Source: Chrysomallon squamiferum
Taxonomy: Eukaryota; Mollusca; Gastropoda; Neomphalida; Peltospiridae
Length of the DNA stretch: 64,000 bases
NCBI GenBank assembly: GCA_012295275.1
Contig: CM022672.1
Coordinates: 5,838,443-5,902,442, forward strand
Direction: 5' to 3'
The translations under genes and the position numbers were made by a program. Positions 10,736 through 25,500 of this stretch are shown in pieces (the stretch's first letter is position 1; each line of letters begins with the position of its first letter). Below the pieces are notes generated by a model. That model saw only the letters and a program-made list of their open reading frames with translations. It did not search any database and was not told the origin of the DNA.

Positions 10736-13700
10736 TCTCTTTTATCATCATCATCATCATCATCATTTTTGTTATTTTTGAATTATACATAAGTGTTACT
10801 GGTATTTTAAGAAATATTTGCAATGTGGTATGAATCATGTTGATTATGCATCTCATAGTATTATTCAACAGCATATATCATTTAACAAATAAACATTCAT
10901 AATTACCAGAATTTAATTTCAGTAAAAAAAATTCTGTTAAATTTTAACACAGATTTGATTTTTAAAGAAGAGATGATTATTTTTACATATCACTATAGTT
11001 TAGATTTGTTTTATGAAGAAAAATTAAACAATGATTTTTAACCAGTTTTATTTAGTCTTTTGATTCTTTTTTTTTTTTTTTTTCCCCTAAATTCATTAAG
11101 AATAATAATAAAAAAAAAATGATGAAAAATAAATAGGATCTTTGTTTGAAAAGTATTAACATAATTTTAAACCTTTTTAATTTTTTTCCCCCTGTTCCAC
11201 CTAAATGAGATAGGATCTTTGTTGAAAAGTACTATAAATTTCAGTTTCTCTTTAGTATCTAAGGAGGATTAAAAAATCCATAACAACATTGTGAAGTTCA
11301 AATATCTTGGGCAGTGTTAAAAATGCAGTTAACTAGATTAATACAAAATCCAGTCACAACTTCTGCAACCAGCTTTGCTCTGAAGATTTCCTGCACAGGT
11401 TTTAATCCTGAATGGCATTTAATATTACTTGTTTTTGTTTCTTCCTTTTGGTTTATTTGGCAACAGATTAGAAACAAATATTTCCTAATATGTTATATTT
11501 TTACCCTTTAAGTATTTTAGAACTTTTAATTTTTACATTTTTTAAAATACAAATGCACATTTTTGATAGTTTAATTCTTCTTTTGTTATTGGATCACCTG
11601 TAATTATTATAATATATATATATTTTTTTATTGTTATGACACTTTCATAACAACTGATATGTCAACTGACAATTTGTCTTTGTAATAAAATTTCTAAAGC
11701 CTCAGGTTACAGAAACATACAGATATGCATATTGAGTAATAGGGAGTCTGTGTATGCATGTCTGTCTGTGGGTTTGTATGTATGTACATGGACATGAACT
11801 CATAAAAGACTTCACTTTATTTTATTTCTTTATTTCTGCATTGCATTATAATTCATGTCCTGAGTTTTTATAATAATTACGCACATTTTAACATTTGAGT
11901 TTGCATGAGTTTTATTTTGTACTACACATTTTTGTCTTTTTCAAGTCACCTCTAATTACAACTCTTTAAAAAATTATTCTTATAAAACCACATATCTTCT
12001 TAATGATTATGATATGATGTTTAAAGGTATTAGTAGTGTAAAGTATTGTTTTTACACTTATTAGTTTTATATTCTACATGTGAGTATGCCATTTACAGGT
12101 TGAATTTTGCAAAGTCAACTTTCCAAATCCCACAAAGTCCCAACACTTGTCTACGGCTCAGCAAATTCCCATCCTATGCAACAGTCCCATTAACTGGTAT
12201 TGTTTTCACTCGAGTTTTAAAAAAGTGCTTCTTTCTGTGCAGTGCAGTGCAGATCCATGCCATGTGCTTTGATTGTTTAACATTTGTATACATTATTATA
12301 CCATTTAATAGTCAAAATGTGGCTCCAAATCACCTCAGTGGCACTGTTCCAAAAGTCTGCAAATTCTATTAACTAGCATGGTGCTGGTTCTAGTGATACT
12401 GAGTTTGGGAAGTTCAATCTGTATTAAGGCTTAAAATACATTGGAAAGCTTTCAAATTTTGATTCCAAGAAGATATTCTGGTGTAGGCTAAGAAAATGAA
12501 AGTTTGTTTTAATGATAATAAATGAAAAAACAAAAACAAGTCTGATGTTAATCATCCTTTTCAATGATTAGTTTTAAATAAAAATTTATGAAAATAAAAA
12601 TGTTAAGACTTCTTTTGCACAGAAAGTGGCAGTGGAAAGCCAAAGTTACTTTAGGATAAAATGGATTATTAAAAAACATACTGTCTGTTATGAGTGACTT
12701 TGTTGCCTGCACAACCTTGCTTGTAGAGATTATGTTACTATTAAGGATGGCTGGAATGTGTTCTGTACACATATATGCAACTGTTTTATTTGTTTCTTGT
12801 TTAATTTTATCTGTATGATCTGAACAGTTTGCCTTTGTATATTTTGAATACTTCCAGTTAGGAATTTCTTTTCCTCTTTTGCTAATAATAAAGTACGACT
12901 TGAAAACGTGTAATTTTAAGAGGCCACTGTCGTGCATTACTTAGAAATGTAAATAAATTGATTTGGCAGTCTTGCTTTTCTTTTTTACTTTCACAGACTT
13001 GGAGAAAATCACTGAACAAATTGCCAATTTTATCAGCTTCTTTGAATTTCTGTGAACATGTCACTGAAAAATATTTTGTCAAAGACAGGTGTCTAGAGTT
13101 TAAATTGTTAGCTGGAAGTGTAAAAAATAAACAGGCTATTTATAGGAATTATCACAAATAGTATATACACTTTAAAATCAGTATTATATATATTATATGT
13201 GAAGTGTTTTTATTTGTATAATTATTATTATCCTTCACTTCTTTTTATTTTTTCCTGTTATGCAATTATATTGGTATGTACATATATGCAGCATTGTTTT
13301 CTTTTTCTTCCTTTCTTTATTTGGCAATAAATGTTTTTAATGTTCTAAAAATGTTTCATTCAGTTTGTTAATCTACAATACCTATAACACCTATATCACA
13401 ACGTCAGTTCTGTTCATTGTACACATTGGGATACATCCCATTCTAATCATTGTCTCATTAACTGATAAAGCAAATTGTTAATATTGCAGACTGGTCTTGG
13501 TACTTATTTCACAAGGTGTTATGGCTATTTTTAAACATACAATTTTTTTTTTTTTTTTTTTTTTTTGCATAACCTGGTTATTAATAATTTGATTATTATT
13601 TTCTTTTTCTTCTTCTTATGTTTATCCTCGTATTTTATAAGCAGATGGATTTAAATTATGTTATTGTCCAATTTTATTTATTTACAGTTTGTAATATATA

Positions 13701-14394
13701 TTTGGTTAGAGACCAGTTTTATTTAAAAACACTAGTTTCTTTTCTTTAAATTTCAGAAAGTTATGAAGACCATTCTAGAATCAACAGACTTTAGAACATA
13801 TTAAATAGATATATCAAAACATCAGGATGTCTTGGTGAAGGTCTCAGTAAAGAGCAATTAAGAACCTTGGTCCAGAAAAATGGATATTACTAGATTTGAA
13901 CATGGGAGGCCACTGGGTTAGAACAAGGAAGAGAAATGGATTAGAGAATTGCCCTGAGTAGGAGAGATTACTGGTACAAGATCAGAGAGAGGGAAATAAC
14001 TGGTTTAGGCCTGGAACGGAATAAAAGAGAGAACTCACATGACCACATCAGAATGTTAACAGCAAATTTGATGTGAGCTAATATTATGTTTTTCAGTTTC
14101 AGTTTGATACATTCAAGGATTATTGCCAGATAATTGTATTTTATAGTCACATGACAGTTTCCAGTGATCGATGTAGTTTAAGTATGTACAAAGTCTCATT
14201 TCAGTGAGTTTTTGAAATGTTGTGAAAATGTATGTAACCTTCTAAACTAACTCATATTGATTATGATAAGGAAATATAATTATGAGAGTGAGAGAGAAAT
14301 GGTGAGAGAAAGAAAGATGAAAAGCATTCCCTTAAAAATAGTCCTATACATATATTACTTTAAAAATTATAATTAAGATAAATATATTTTTCAG
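10736..14394. other. Intergenic, AT-rich, possible first Schlafen exon
   Basis: Contains the mannosidase 3' UTR, with a short TCA run at 10745-10766 and AATAAA at 10888. A decayed direct duplication shares a GATAGGATCTTTGTT-type core, with copies near 11136 and 11210. Poly-T tracts lie near 11067 and 13543. The open frames at 12046-12372, 12548-12937 (minus) and 12958-13161 lack recognisable domains or splice partners. The first exon of the downstream Schlafen gene should be here; an ATG exon at 14151-14181 is one weak candidate. Confidence 0.5.
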
Positions 14395-16895
14395 AACAGA
14401 AAATCTGCACTTATTTGGTGAGCATGTTCTGCAATGCTCTGTTTACATTTCACATGGTATTCATGATGATGGCAACAATCTTGTACTGCAGTATGTATGT
14501 GCTCTTCTTAACTCTGGTGGTGGCATCTTGCAGATGAAGAATGTTCAGTATGAGACACTTTTGTCTAAAGATCTGGATACATGGTGGAGTGGCATGGAAT
14601 GCAACTTTGCTACCATCCTGTCTGGCGATGACATCTGCAATTATTTTGACTTCATTGGCAACTTTGATGATCCTAACATCTATCTTTTTGTGAAATCTGC
14701 TGAACATCTTTGTACGGTGGATTACCACTGTCGTCTGCCAACTGAAACAGCTACTCACGATGTTACTTACCAGTCAGTTGTCAAACTCATCACAAGACTG
14801 GGAGACACTGGAACACTTGCAGATCTGCCAGCCATACCATCAGAGTTCCATTTCAGGAAGACAGAAGATGTGTTAAAACAGGAAGGCAAACAGATTCAGT
14901 TTAAACATGTCACTGCCAACTCTTTGACATCAAAGTCTGTACCTGATAAAATTCAACAGTGTGTCACTCGCTATATTTCTGCTTTTGCGAACCATGAAGG
15001 CGGCCATATTTATTTTGGTATTGAAGATTCTCAGGCTCTTGTTATGGGTGAAATAATGTCACATCGTGATCAGGAAAAAACTGGTAAATATTTATTTACA
15101 TGAAGTATATTCTTAAATGAGTAAACGTTTGTTAAACATGAAATAGATTATAAGATTATAAAAACTAAAATAAAAAGATGACAGTATATTAACAGAAACT
15201 TGTACTAAAATGAACAGGTAACAATTTATCGATAGGTTCTGAGGTAACATTAAGAAATATACCAAAACAAAATATATTAAAAGTGACTTCTAAAAGAAAT
15301 AGATTATTAATGGATGATATTGTTATTGTTGGTATTACTACGAAAATGTACCGATGCACTGTCTATGGAAATTTTCATTTTTTGATATTTTGTTATTTAC
15401 ATACTATTATACTCATATTAGAAAACTTGTACAGAAGTTTGTGTTTTCAGTTCGTGGTATAGAGAAGAAAATGAAGAGTTTTATATGGGGAAGCACATCA
15501 TTGAAAGCGGAAAGAGGCAAACATTGGGACATTAAATTCTTTTTGGTGAAAGATTGCTGGCCTGTATGTTTTATGTTTTTCAAGAAATATTTTATTATAT
15601 TACACTTTACATATAAGTATACACACATAACTATCAAAATAATGAGATATTAAGATCAGTAAGTTTTAATATCAATAAAATGTAATAATATGAGTATGTT
15701 TGTTAACTGAAAAAAACTTTAAAACTATCTAAAGTTCATTAATATTTGTTATAAATTGATAAAAAAATAGGACTGGCATGTCAGAATCTGGGGCTATCAG
15801 AACTTTTGAGTGAATGTCAGCAAAATGGAATTTGACTAGGGTGTTGAAATCCTTGCTTTATCTGTCGCCCATAAACAGTGGCTATCAACACAGTTCCCAC
15901 TTAAAAGGTAGAAAAATATGTTTCAAAATTTAACTAGATTGGATTTTTCTGTGTTCCAGGATAGAAGAGTGGTTGTCGTGGTTTCAGTTTGTAAGTTTCC
16001 TGGAGGAGTATTCACTTCCTGTCCTGAAAGTTTCCATGTTAATGAGAAAGGGCAAGTGGAAAATTTTACCTTTGAAGAGTGGAGAGATCTTCATTTTGCA
16101 GCTGTCAGAGGTATATCCAGATGTCATTTTGCTGTGGTTTTTAACATCTGTTTTCATGCACAATGAAATTTATTAAATTATTAAAACTATTATATATTGA
16201 AAGTTTATTAAAACTGAATTTAATCTGTACCTGCAAACAAAATAGTTCAGCTGTGTTTTGTATATCTCCAATAGTCTGTTGATAAACACACACATAAGAG
16301 ATGCTTGGAGAAGTTAGTCATATTCTCATATACAGAAAGATCTGATTAATTATTACATATGGTAATTTTGCCATGATTTTTTCACTATTGCTAAAATAAA
16401 AAATTTACTTTAAAACAGGAAATCTGTACATCATCATCGTCGTTTTTATTTATTGTTATTGTTATTGTAATGATATTATTACGCTTGTTTTGTTTTGTTT
16501 TTGTGATCTAATATTTAATATTTGATATTCATTTATTTTTCAGATAAACCTCAGCTTCATGCACGATTTCTCAAACTAGCAATAAATACTCCTCAGTCTC
16601 GCCTGGTATTCACACTCCCTCACACAGTTCACAGTATCAAACACAAAGTACTCAAGTGTGAGTATAAATATAAGTGAATTAAACTGTGACTTAACAACTG
16701 GAGATTTAATCTGGATGCATATATGTGGGGGTATGTATATGGGTGTGTATGTGGTCTTTTGTGTGGGTGTTTTTAGGATAGAATATTCTCTGCCAGATAT
16801 ATGTTTTTATGTATGTTTATATGTATATTTTTATGTATGTATGTAGATAGGTAGGTAGGTAGGTAGGTAGGTAGGTATGTAGGTAGGTAGGTAGG

Positions 16896-16930
<35 letters not shown>

Positions 16931-18975
16931 GTGCATTGACAAGCACAATAAAAACCTATAATGTAAAGAAAATAAAGAACTTAATGATGATAATGGTGAT
17001 GACGACGACGACAACAAGAATAATAATAATAATAATAAACAAAATATGGAGAATATCCACACTATAAAGTTTTAACCGCAGTTCATTTTGTTTTCAGATT
17101 CTTCTGGATTCAACCTCCAGCCTAAATATGTTTTAGAAAATCTCTCTGAGCCAGCAGTTAAAACTGTAGTTAGAAATATATTATCAACATTCTCTGATGA
17201 ACCTCATCTTGCTCTGGATATCCATTCTTTTGGAATTGACTTAGATTTACAATCTACCACAACCAGTCATTTTGACATTCTCATACTCAGTCCACACTAT
17301 GGCCTCCACATGGTCTCCATGACAACCAAACCAGCTAATGATAGTTCAATACTGACATACTGCAGATCACTGGCTTTTTCTTTGAAGAAAAAACTGGTGC
17401 ATCATGGGGGATGTGTTGAAAGGTTTGGAATACAGATCCATATTGTTAATATTCACGATCCTTTGTGCTTGGAAAATTTTCAGACCGAACTTGATAAAAA
17501 CATTTTTCCAATGACATATGACAACAGCGATGTCGTGTTGGATAAGATCTTATCCAGTCTTGTTATAGCCATGTCTGCTTACAAACCACATGAAGCTGAA
17601 AGTAAAAATGAGGAATATTTCTTCCTTTTGACCTGCGACCAGTTCGAACTCTTATGGAACTATCAGTTTATCAAGGAATTGTGGGTACATGGACCTCCCG
17701 GTTCAGGGAAGACTGTATCCTGCCTGTTGATGATCAAACACCTAACACAGCGAGGATGTCACCAAGAGGAAATTTTGTACATTGCAGAAAATGATTTACT
17801 GTGTGCTTATGTCAGGTAATAGCAAAATATATCATTATTTTTAAGTATAAGAGGCATGATTAAATGACTTACATCAGCTCGTTAAGCATCATTCCATTTA
17901 CTTGGGCCTTGGAGGGTCACAAAATAACCTTTCTTCTGTTTGACTGCAAATTTTCTCTCCTAGCCTATAAATGCACTATAATACTATAATTATTATTAAT
18001 ATGATAACACTACAAATATATTGTTTTGTATTTCATCATTAATTTTAGAATTTTGAATTTTAAAATAAACCATTAACAGGTTTCAACAAAAAACCAAGCT
18101 CGACACCCACTATACTGTAAAACATTTGTACTATACTTGTACTGTTTTCTTTTTTTCATTTTTCTTTCAGATCTTTTGATCTGTGTACAGTAGTAACTAG
18201 AAGAGAACTCATGTCTGATACTAAAGATCATTCAGAGACTGAAGGAAAATACAGCAAAATCAAAAATGTTTTCATTGATGAAGCTCAGAACTTCAAAGAC
18301 AGGGATGGAGACTGGTATTCATTGGCAGAAAAATTAGCCAATCAAAATGTGGATAATCAGTTTTCTCGTAACAGTGGTTATTTCTGGGTGTTCATGGATT
18401 ATGCTCAGAAGGTTCACAAGTTTGAAGCTGGGCTGCCAAGTGTCATAGGAAAACACAACTTCATGCTCAGTGAAATATCCCGAAACTCAAAAGAAATCTT
18501 TGAGTATGCTTCCAAATTCATGCAAACTTCCGATTCAAAAAATCTTGTTAAACCAAATATCAATAATCCTGTTGCTAAACTTGGCCATGATTACTCTACT
18601 GGGAAGGATGTTAGTATAATAAAATGTAGTCCTTCAGCGGTGAAGGACACTCTGCTCAAAGTTCTTGAAGGGTACACATCTGAAGGAATAAAACAAGAGG
18701 ACATGGCAGTTCTGATGGGAAAGAAAAAGGATGCTGAGACTGTACGTGACACAGTTGTCACTGATTTAGACACAGGCAGTTCTGATACTGTAACCGTGGA
18801 TACTGTAAGAAGGTTTAGTGGACTTGACAAACCAATCATCATTGGTTTGGATCCTCACATTAATGAGGATCATGCAGACTTCAACAAGTTTATTGTCAAT
18901 CTGGCAACGCGAGCGAAAGATGGTTTGGTTATTATTACTACCTCAGATGCTCTGTTAAACAAGCTCAAGGGTTAA
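14395..18975 (+). CDS. SLFN: Schlafen family protein, long form with C-terminal helicase (5' end unresolved)
   Basis: Long (group III) Schlafens bind and can cleave tRNA or other RNA through an N-terminal core and carry a superfamily 1-like helicase domain; in vertebrates they act in antiviral defence and replication stress. Exons 14395-15083, 15451-15563, 15960-16110, 16544-16657, 17098-17815 and 18171-18975 join in phase into 862 residues. Hallmarks in order are ALLNSGGG near the N-terminus, the AlbA-type segment with QIQFKH and RYISAFANHEGGH...FGIED, the linker region, Walker A GPPGSGKT (17691-17714), Walker B FIDEAQNF with Asp codon 18277, SEISRN and the terminal VRRFSGL motif. Exon 1 begins mid-codon, so about ten N-terminal residues are missing. 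At the motif position of the second nuclease Glu there is Gln (codon 14897). AATAAA lies at 19373. Confidence 0.88.
16832..16928. repeat. Compound microsatellite TATG / GTAG / GT
   Basis: Three simple repeats follow one another: a TATG run, a GTAG run of about 13 units, then a GT run. They lie in the Schlafen intron between exons 16544-16657 and 17098-17815. The minus-strand open frame rich in THTHTH and YLPTYL residues is this repeat read as codons. Confidence 0.95.
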
Positions 18976-21900
18976 TTGTTAGGTTTTGTAATTACATATA
19001 TATATATATATAATATCTTATTCATCTTTTCAAACTGACATGAAATCTCAGCTTGTTTTATTTGCATAATAATTTTACCAGTACATGACAGTTTATTGAA
19101 CTCTTAAAATTTGGTTCCAAGTTTATTGAATATTTTAACATAACCTTTTCTTCAGTCTGTGTTATATCACCTTTTATAATTATACTTTTTTTATATCTAC
19201 ATACTGAAATTTTCCATTATTTTAATTACATTATTCTAGTGTTTTTACTTAAATCAATACAGTATTTCCACATCTCATTATAAAGTTTTTATTTTACTAT
19301 TTGCTACATTTTACTGGGTTTTTCCTTTTTTTATAATTTAATATGTGCAACATATTTTCAAAAATGCACATGAATAAATTCTTATCAAAGAAAAAAGTAT
19401 CCTGTTATTTTATCATAAATAAAAACTTTAAGTTGAGCATTCAGATGCTGCAGATATATCTCATTATCATTATTATACTGACTTCTAAATTTTTGTCTGG
19501 AATATAAAGAATTCTTCACTGATACTAGGTTTCCATCCTTTACAAAGAACTTTAAGAGGCTTTTTTTTACTTTTTATCTTCTTTTTTTTATTGTTTGTAA
19601 GTTAGAAAACATTGCTTCTTCAATGAACAAATTAGAAAACTGAATCCATTCTTTGAATTTAATTCTTGGCTGCCATGTATTTTACAAATGGTAAATGGTT
19701 AAAGGAGACTAATTTTTTTTTTTTTTTAAAAAAGGAAAAAAAGAAAATGGCCCATTTTATTTGTTCATCCTGTTATATTCAAATGAAGATATGCGATTAA
19801 TATACCATGGTAACTCCTGCTAGTAGAAAAGGTACATCAAACCAGCCACTGACAACTGCAGTGTATTAAAGTCCAGGAATACTTGCAAATGGCTCTAATC
19901 CATGATAGAATTTACAGCCATTAAGATACATCTCCAACCATAAAAATTTTGAAATTAAAAACAAAACAAAAATCCAGGACAAAGCCTTTAATATTTCACA
20001 GAAATCTGTGAATGAAAATATTAAAAATAATGTTAAAGCATTTCAATGACATTATAGCACTCAGTATACAAAACCATTCACAAAATACAAATTAATAAAC
20101 AATGTTCAAATTATGACCATTAGCAATGTCATAATTAATACAAAAATGAAGAAGAATATTTTCCAATTTTGATCCTATGAAAACTGTCAGGTATAATAAA
20201 AACTAAGTATGAACCTGCTTGATTTGACAATGTGCAGGTACAACAAAAAGAAAATTACATAAGTTTATTTTCATATTGCAGTATTTATCTCAAAAAAAAA
20301 AAAGACAGATAAATTCTTTTAAATAACCATATTAAATAAATTATATTAAATCTTTGCCTGCCCAATAAGGTACACCTTACATAATGTACATACATGTACA
20401 TTCAAAGCCAATTTAAAAATATATATATTGTACATCCATAAAATTACAAAAATTATTTTTAATAATGTACATTTTTGCATTATACTTGGTAGGGTTTTCT
20501 GGGATATTTGGAGAGATGTGTAGTGAGATGCTGTAAAGCTTCCACTTTGATTATAGGAAGACATGCTCAATGACTGCAAGAAAGCATAGCTTGAGCAGCT
20601 TAAGCCTCAGTAATGGATTGTCAAAATTTATATAATATGAAATCAAAAGTCCCTTGAAACTATTTAAAACAATTTTATTTTTTCGTAACAAGTAGTTTAC
20701 AATTGCTGAATTCAACAACTTTTTAATAAAATGTTGATGAGTATTACACAAAAATATTTACCCAATAAAAAGTGAACAGACCCATCCAAGCATGTGCACA
20801 CACACATACTATTTGTTATTTGACAATAATGGTGTATTAATATGAGAACAATTTGTACACAGTATTTAGAGATTTCACAGGAATCTGACAAACAAAAAAT
20901 ATAATAAAACTGTTTTATCCTGAAATCTGCATAAGAAACCAAAAACCAAATTTTTTTGTATAAATTACAAACTGTTGATCTATTTATAAGAATAAAGTAT
21001 TAACCATCACCCTATTTCTCATCTAATGGTGCCTGAACCGTACACAGAAATTAAACCATTACGTTTAGACAGCTAGGGAACTGTTATCTAATACTGAAAA
21101 TAAAAATAGATGTATCAATTTTGTTTTAAGCATCTTTCAATGAAATTTAGTATAAAATAAAGCAATGGCTATGGAATAACTATCACATTTATCAAAATTT
21201 CATGTTTCAAAAATAAATCTTTGTACATATACTTGCTATGTCAGACATGGACTAGACCTGCATTTTGTTGTCAATTTTTTTTATTTATTTTTAAATCTCT
21301 AATAGTTGTGATGTTTCTTCTCTTGGTCCATTCCTTTTTGACACAGAAAACTGAAGCAGGAACTTTGGTTTCTGTTATGGACACACTTTGCTTGATATAT
21401 GCAGTTAGAGGTATGGTTTAGATTTATGGATCAAAGGTCAGGTAATCATAAGAAATCTTTCTGAGTTATGACATCTGAGGTACTGGCATGCAAACAGGAG
21501 TCTAACACTAAACTAACACATTGCTGGGCAATCAATAGCTTGACCATTACGTGCTCACAGACTTTATTCCAAATATAAGTATTAGTTTGTAAAAAAACAC
21601 AATCTACTTTTTGTTATTTGTTTGATCACAAAGTTTCATTTTTTATACATTTTTCTTTTCACTTTTTCCTTTTGAAAAACTAACATCTTTTGTTATGGTA
21701 TGTACAAACTTATTTCTGATGCTGCAGTTCAAATTATGAAAATGTAAAACATGAACAAAAATCTACTACATAAATAGTGCGTAGTAAATTTAAAAAATTG
21801 CCAAAAGCAACAAAATATTAAAAAAATAAAAATGCAAAATATTACATTTTATAAACTGAATGGTTAGTTTCCTGATTAAAATTTTTTTATCCTTCTTTTT

Positions 21901-22506
21901 TGAAGTTTAAAACATTTAAATAAAACCACAAATCAAAAATAACCTGCAAAATCAGAAAATAAAACAAAAATAAATGGAATGAATAAATTGCATAACAATA
22001 TTGTAAGAAACTTGTTCTTATCATATTCTCAAAGACAAAAATTATGTTACTTGTACACATTGCAGGCTGTGAAATAAACTCTAAAAGGCACTGAAGTCTG
22101 ACTAAAAGTTTGTGAAATTAGTTACTGTAACAAAAAGCCATCTCTGTGATCTGGCATCAATTCAGGGATCTTCATCAATATAAACAAATATTACTGGACT
22201 GCCGAGATCCAATGTATACCTAACATACTCAGAGTTTATTTCACATTCTGATATTGTTATATTAATCTGCCAAAATATTACATTCCAGGACTTTAACAAA
22301 AACAACTAAAAGTAACAAAATTGTAAAAGCATACATCTAAATAATGAATTCATATTTTTCTGTAAAACATAAAAAAAAAAAAAAATAATAATAATAATAA
22401 AATTAAATGCAATATTTTCTTGTTCTGCAAATGAAATTTAATCCCATTATTGTGTAGATAACATAGTATGGAAATATAGTAACATAGCATGAGCATGTTT
22501 GCAGAA
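18976..22506. other. Convergent intergenic between Schlafen and STARD7
   Basis: About 3.5 kb of AT-rich sequence holding both 3' UTRs. The Schlafen side has a TA run near 18996-19012 and AATAAA at 19373. The rest, read on the minus strand, is probably a long STARD7 3' UTR, but no single cleavage site stands out. The open frames at 20346-20942 (minus) and 21221-21421 show no protein-like features. Confidence 0.5.
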
Positions 22507-25500
22507 TCAGCAATATTGTGACTGTGGCATGGAGAACGTGCTTTGATTGTCCGAGACATTTTCCTGATCAGAGAGTGGCTTCTGTTTCTTCTGTGTCAGT
22601 TCATGCATGTGCTGGGCAGCTTTGTGAAGTTTCTCCACGAAATCTGGGACCCCTGTCATAAAGGTATTTCAAAATGAAATTTGTGAAAACAAATTACACA
22701 GAGACAGTGTAAAGTATCTCTTAAAGACATTTTTAACAATACACATTTTAAATTTGCAGTCCTGCAGATCACTTCATTCTTATTATTTCACTGCCATATT
22801 CTCTATGATTATAAAGTTGATTATACTTGAATATTTAAAAACAAAATTTTCAGTACAAACGAATATATATACATCACTAAAGTTTGCTCCATGCTTTTTT
22901 CCACTTAGCTGATCTCATTAATATCAAGGCGAAACATACACATTTCCACACCATTCCAGATACAATATGATTACAGAGTGAAAACTTTGTCTCTCATTCT
23001 TTAATGTATATTTATAAAATCTTGACACTGCAATTCAGATTAAACATAGCATTCACTAATGTTTGGTTTTGTCTTTTTCAAGAATTGAACAGTCAAACAT
23101 TACGTTTATACAATTTGTAAATTTCTTGCAAAACCAGTGCAAAACTTTAAAGTCTTAGTTTTTTTGTTTTACTTTTCACCCCAGAATATGCAGTATAAAA
23201 TGTAGGATGCTAATACATGGTAATATAACAAAATATAAATGTAAATTAATGTATTAAAAAGTCTCCAGTCATCAGGATTAAAAAAAACATTATTTAGTTC
23301 TACATATTCCTAGTAGTAAATATTTCTCATGTAAATAAAAAGTGTATGTTATGGTAAGAAATATACAAGAGCACTTATTGGAAAACAGAAAAATTAAATA
23401 AAATCTTTGCATATTTTTGCATTTTCTATCCATAAATAGTTATGACATTATTTACATTTTATACAAATAATTTTGTCCAAATATTCAATTTTTCTTCAAT
23501 ATTAGCTGTTCTGTAATTTATGTTACAAATATATTTATCTGTTATAATACAACTTCAGAACACAAAGGATGTTTTACCTGTGCGAGCCATCCAGTTATAA
23601 GCAGGTGATGGGAATGCTGCCTGGGGATCATCAAAGTATGTCAGACAATAGTCAAATCCATTCTGAAATTCACAAAAAACATGCTTTGTAACACAGTATT
23701 TCAATTAATAATGTGACTAAGGATGGACATTTTCTACTTTACTGCAGAACACAAATAAATTTCTAGTAGTAAATTTTGACATAAATGTTTGTTTATTTCT
23801 TGCTAACTGTACAGCATTTACTAATATTTAACTTCCTATTTCCATGTAATCTTTTGAAAAAATATAAAATCTGCTTCTGCTTAAATGATTTAAAGCCCTA
23901 CAATTTTCTAAAGCCACAGTTGGTCACTATGAGGTTATATCTCATTTACCTCATCAAATGAGGTGTGAGGGTGTATGACCATCGTTGATGTGTATGTAGA
24001 AACCCGAACAAAGTTTTCATCAATTGGACACGTAGGATGTTCCACGGCTCGGTTTGTGATAAGAAGCATCTGGTTCTCATGGTCAACTTTGTATCTTCTC
24101 ACATAAACATAGTCTCGGCTGTACATCGGAAACTGCAACAAGATATGACCGATGGAAGACATCACATAACAATATCAGCTGTTTCATTAATATGCATTTT
24201 ATGAAACTGTTAATCTTACTTTATGGAATAGTCTTTGATTATCAGCAAAAGATTTGTTTTATTTGCATCTTCCAAGAGAAAAGACTGAATTGTTAGGTTT
24301 CCATATCTTAACCTTGATTGGGAAAATTGGCAGATTAATACAATCACTGACTTTAAAAAAAAATAAGAAGATTGAAAAAGTGCTCAATGCTGAAATTCTA
24401 AATTTAGTCATAATATATTTATGTATTAATAACAATATAACAAGAACAAAAAATAGTTTGTAAAAGTTTTTTTTTTGTAACTTTCTATGATACATATAAA
24501 TAACAGCTTTATTAAAAAGTTCCCAGGAAAGTTTGCGATACAAAAATCAGGACTGGGGATGTACATTGATAATATAATCACAGTTCTGTACTTCCATTTT
24601 CTTCCTGGCAATAATTCAGCACACATCAATTATCATAATAAAAAATACCAAAACACTTACAGGATATTTCATTTTCCAATAAACAACTTCTGAATCAGAT
24701 TCTTCATCGTGATCAACAACTTGAATATCGATTGTCAGTCTGTCCCACTGTTTTCTGAATGACAGATCCACCTGAATCAGTAATAGAAAGAAAGAAATAC
24801 ACATTTTCAGTAAGTCAGTTTATTAAAACCATTGTTAAATGCATTGAAAAACAAAAAAACCCCATCAGTCTTAGTTTTAGAACTGGATATTTTTTTGACA
24901 GATAAATTCGTGATAAATATTTAGTATATCAGCAGATATTCAATGGGAAAGAAAAATCTTTCACCTGTCAAAACATAAAAGAATTAACACATTTTAACAT
25001 CTTTTCACATTTTAAAAGAGCCTGTGATAACATTTTTAAATAATGATTTTTTAAATATTATTTTGTAAGATAAGAACTCTCACATAGCAATTAAAGGAAC
25101 AACATTTTTTTTTTTTTGAGAAAAACACTTGTATTCGTAATTCAATCATGATGTAATGAGAAAACATCCCAGTTTGGTTTTGAGAAAACTGATGCTGCAA
25201 CTTATCTGACCAGTGCTCTAAACCACAGGCTTTAATTAATTTAATAAAGTTTATTACCTGTGTATTATAAAATGCCCTTGCAGGAATATCACTGAATGTT
25301 CCATAAACTGTCAATAAATTTATAAAAATAGATCAACTACCTGGTTAAAACATTTTAAACCATGAATTTATAAAAATTGTAATTGTCAGTGTTGGTTAAC
25401 AAGTATTTCAAGCTTGAAAGCAAGTACTAATTATCATATTTCACAATCCAAGTGTAACATGTATTATATAATTAAACTGTATCAATTAATTATGAAACAA

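Noticed and set aside
12548-12937. 129-codon minus-strand open frame upstream of Schlafen
   Set aside because: Composition is random-like, ends in a hydrophobic AT-driven stretch, and matches no family I recognise.
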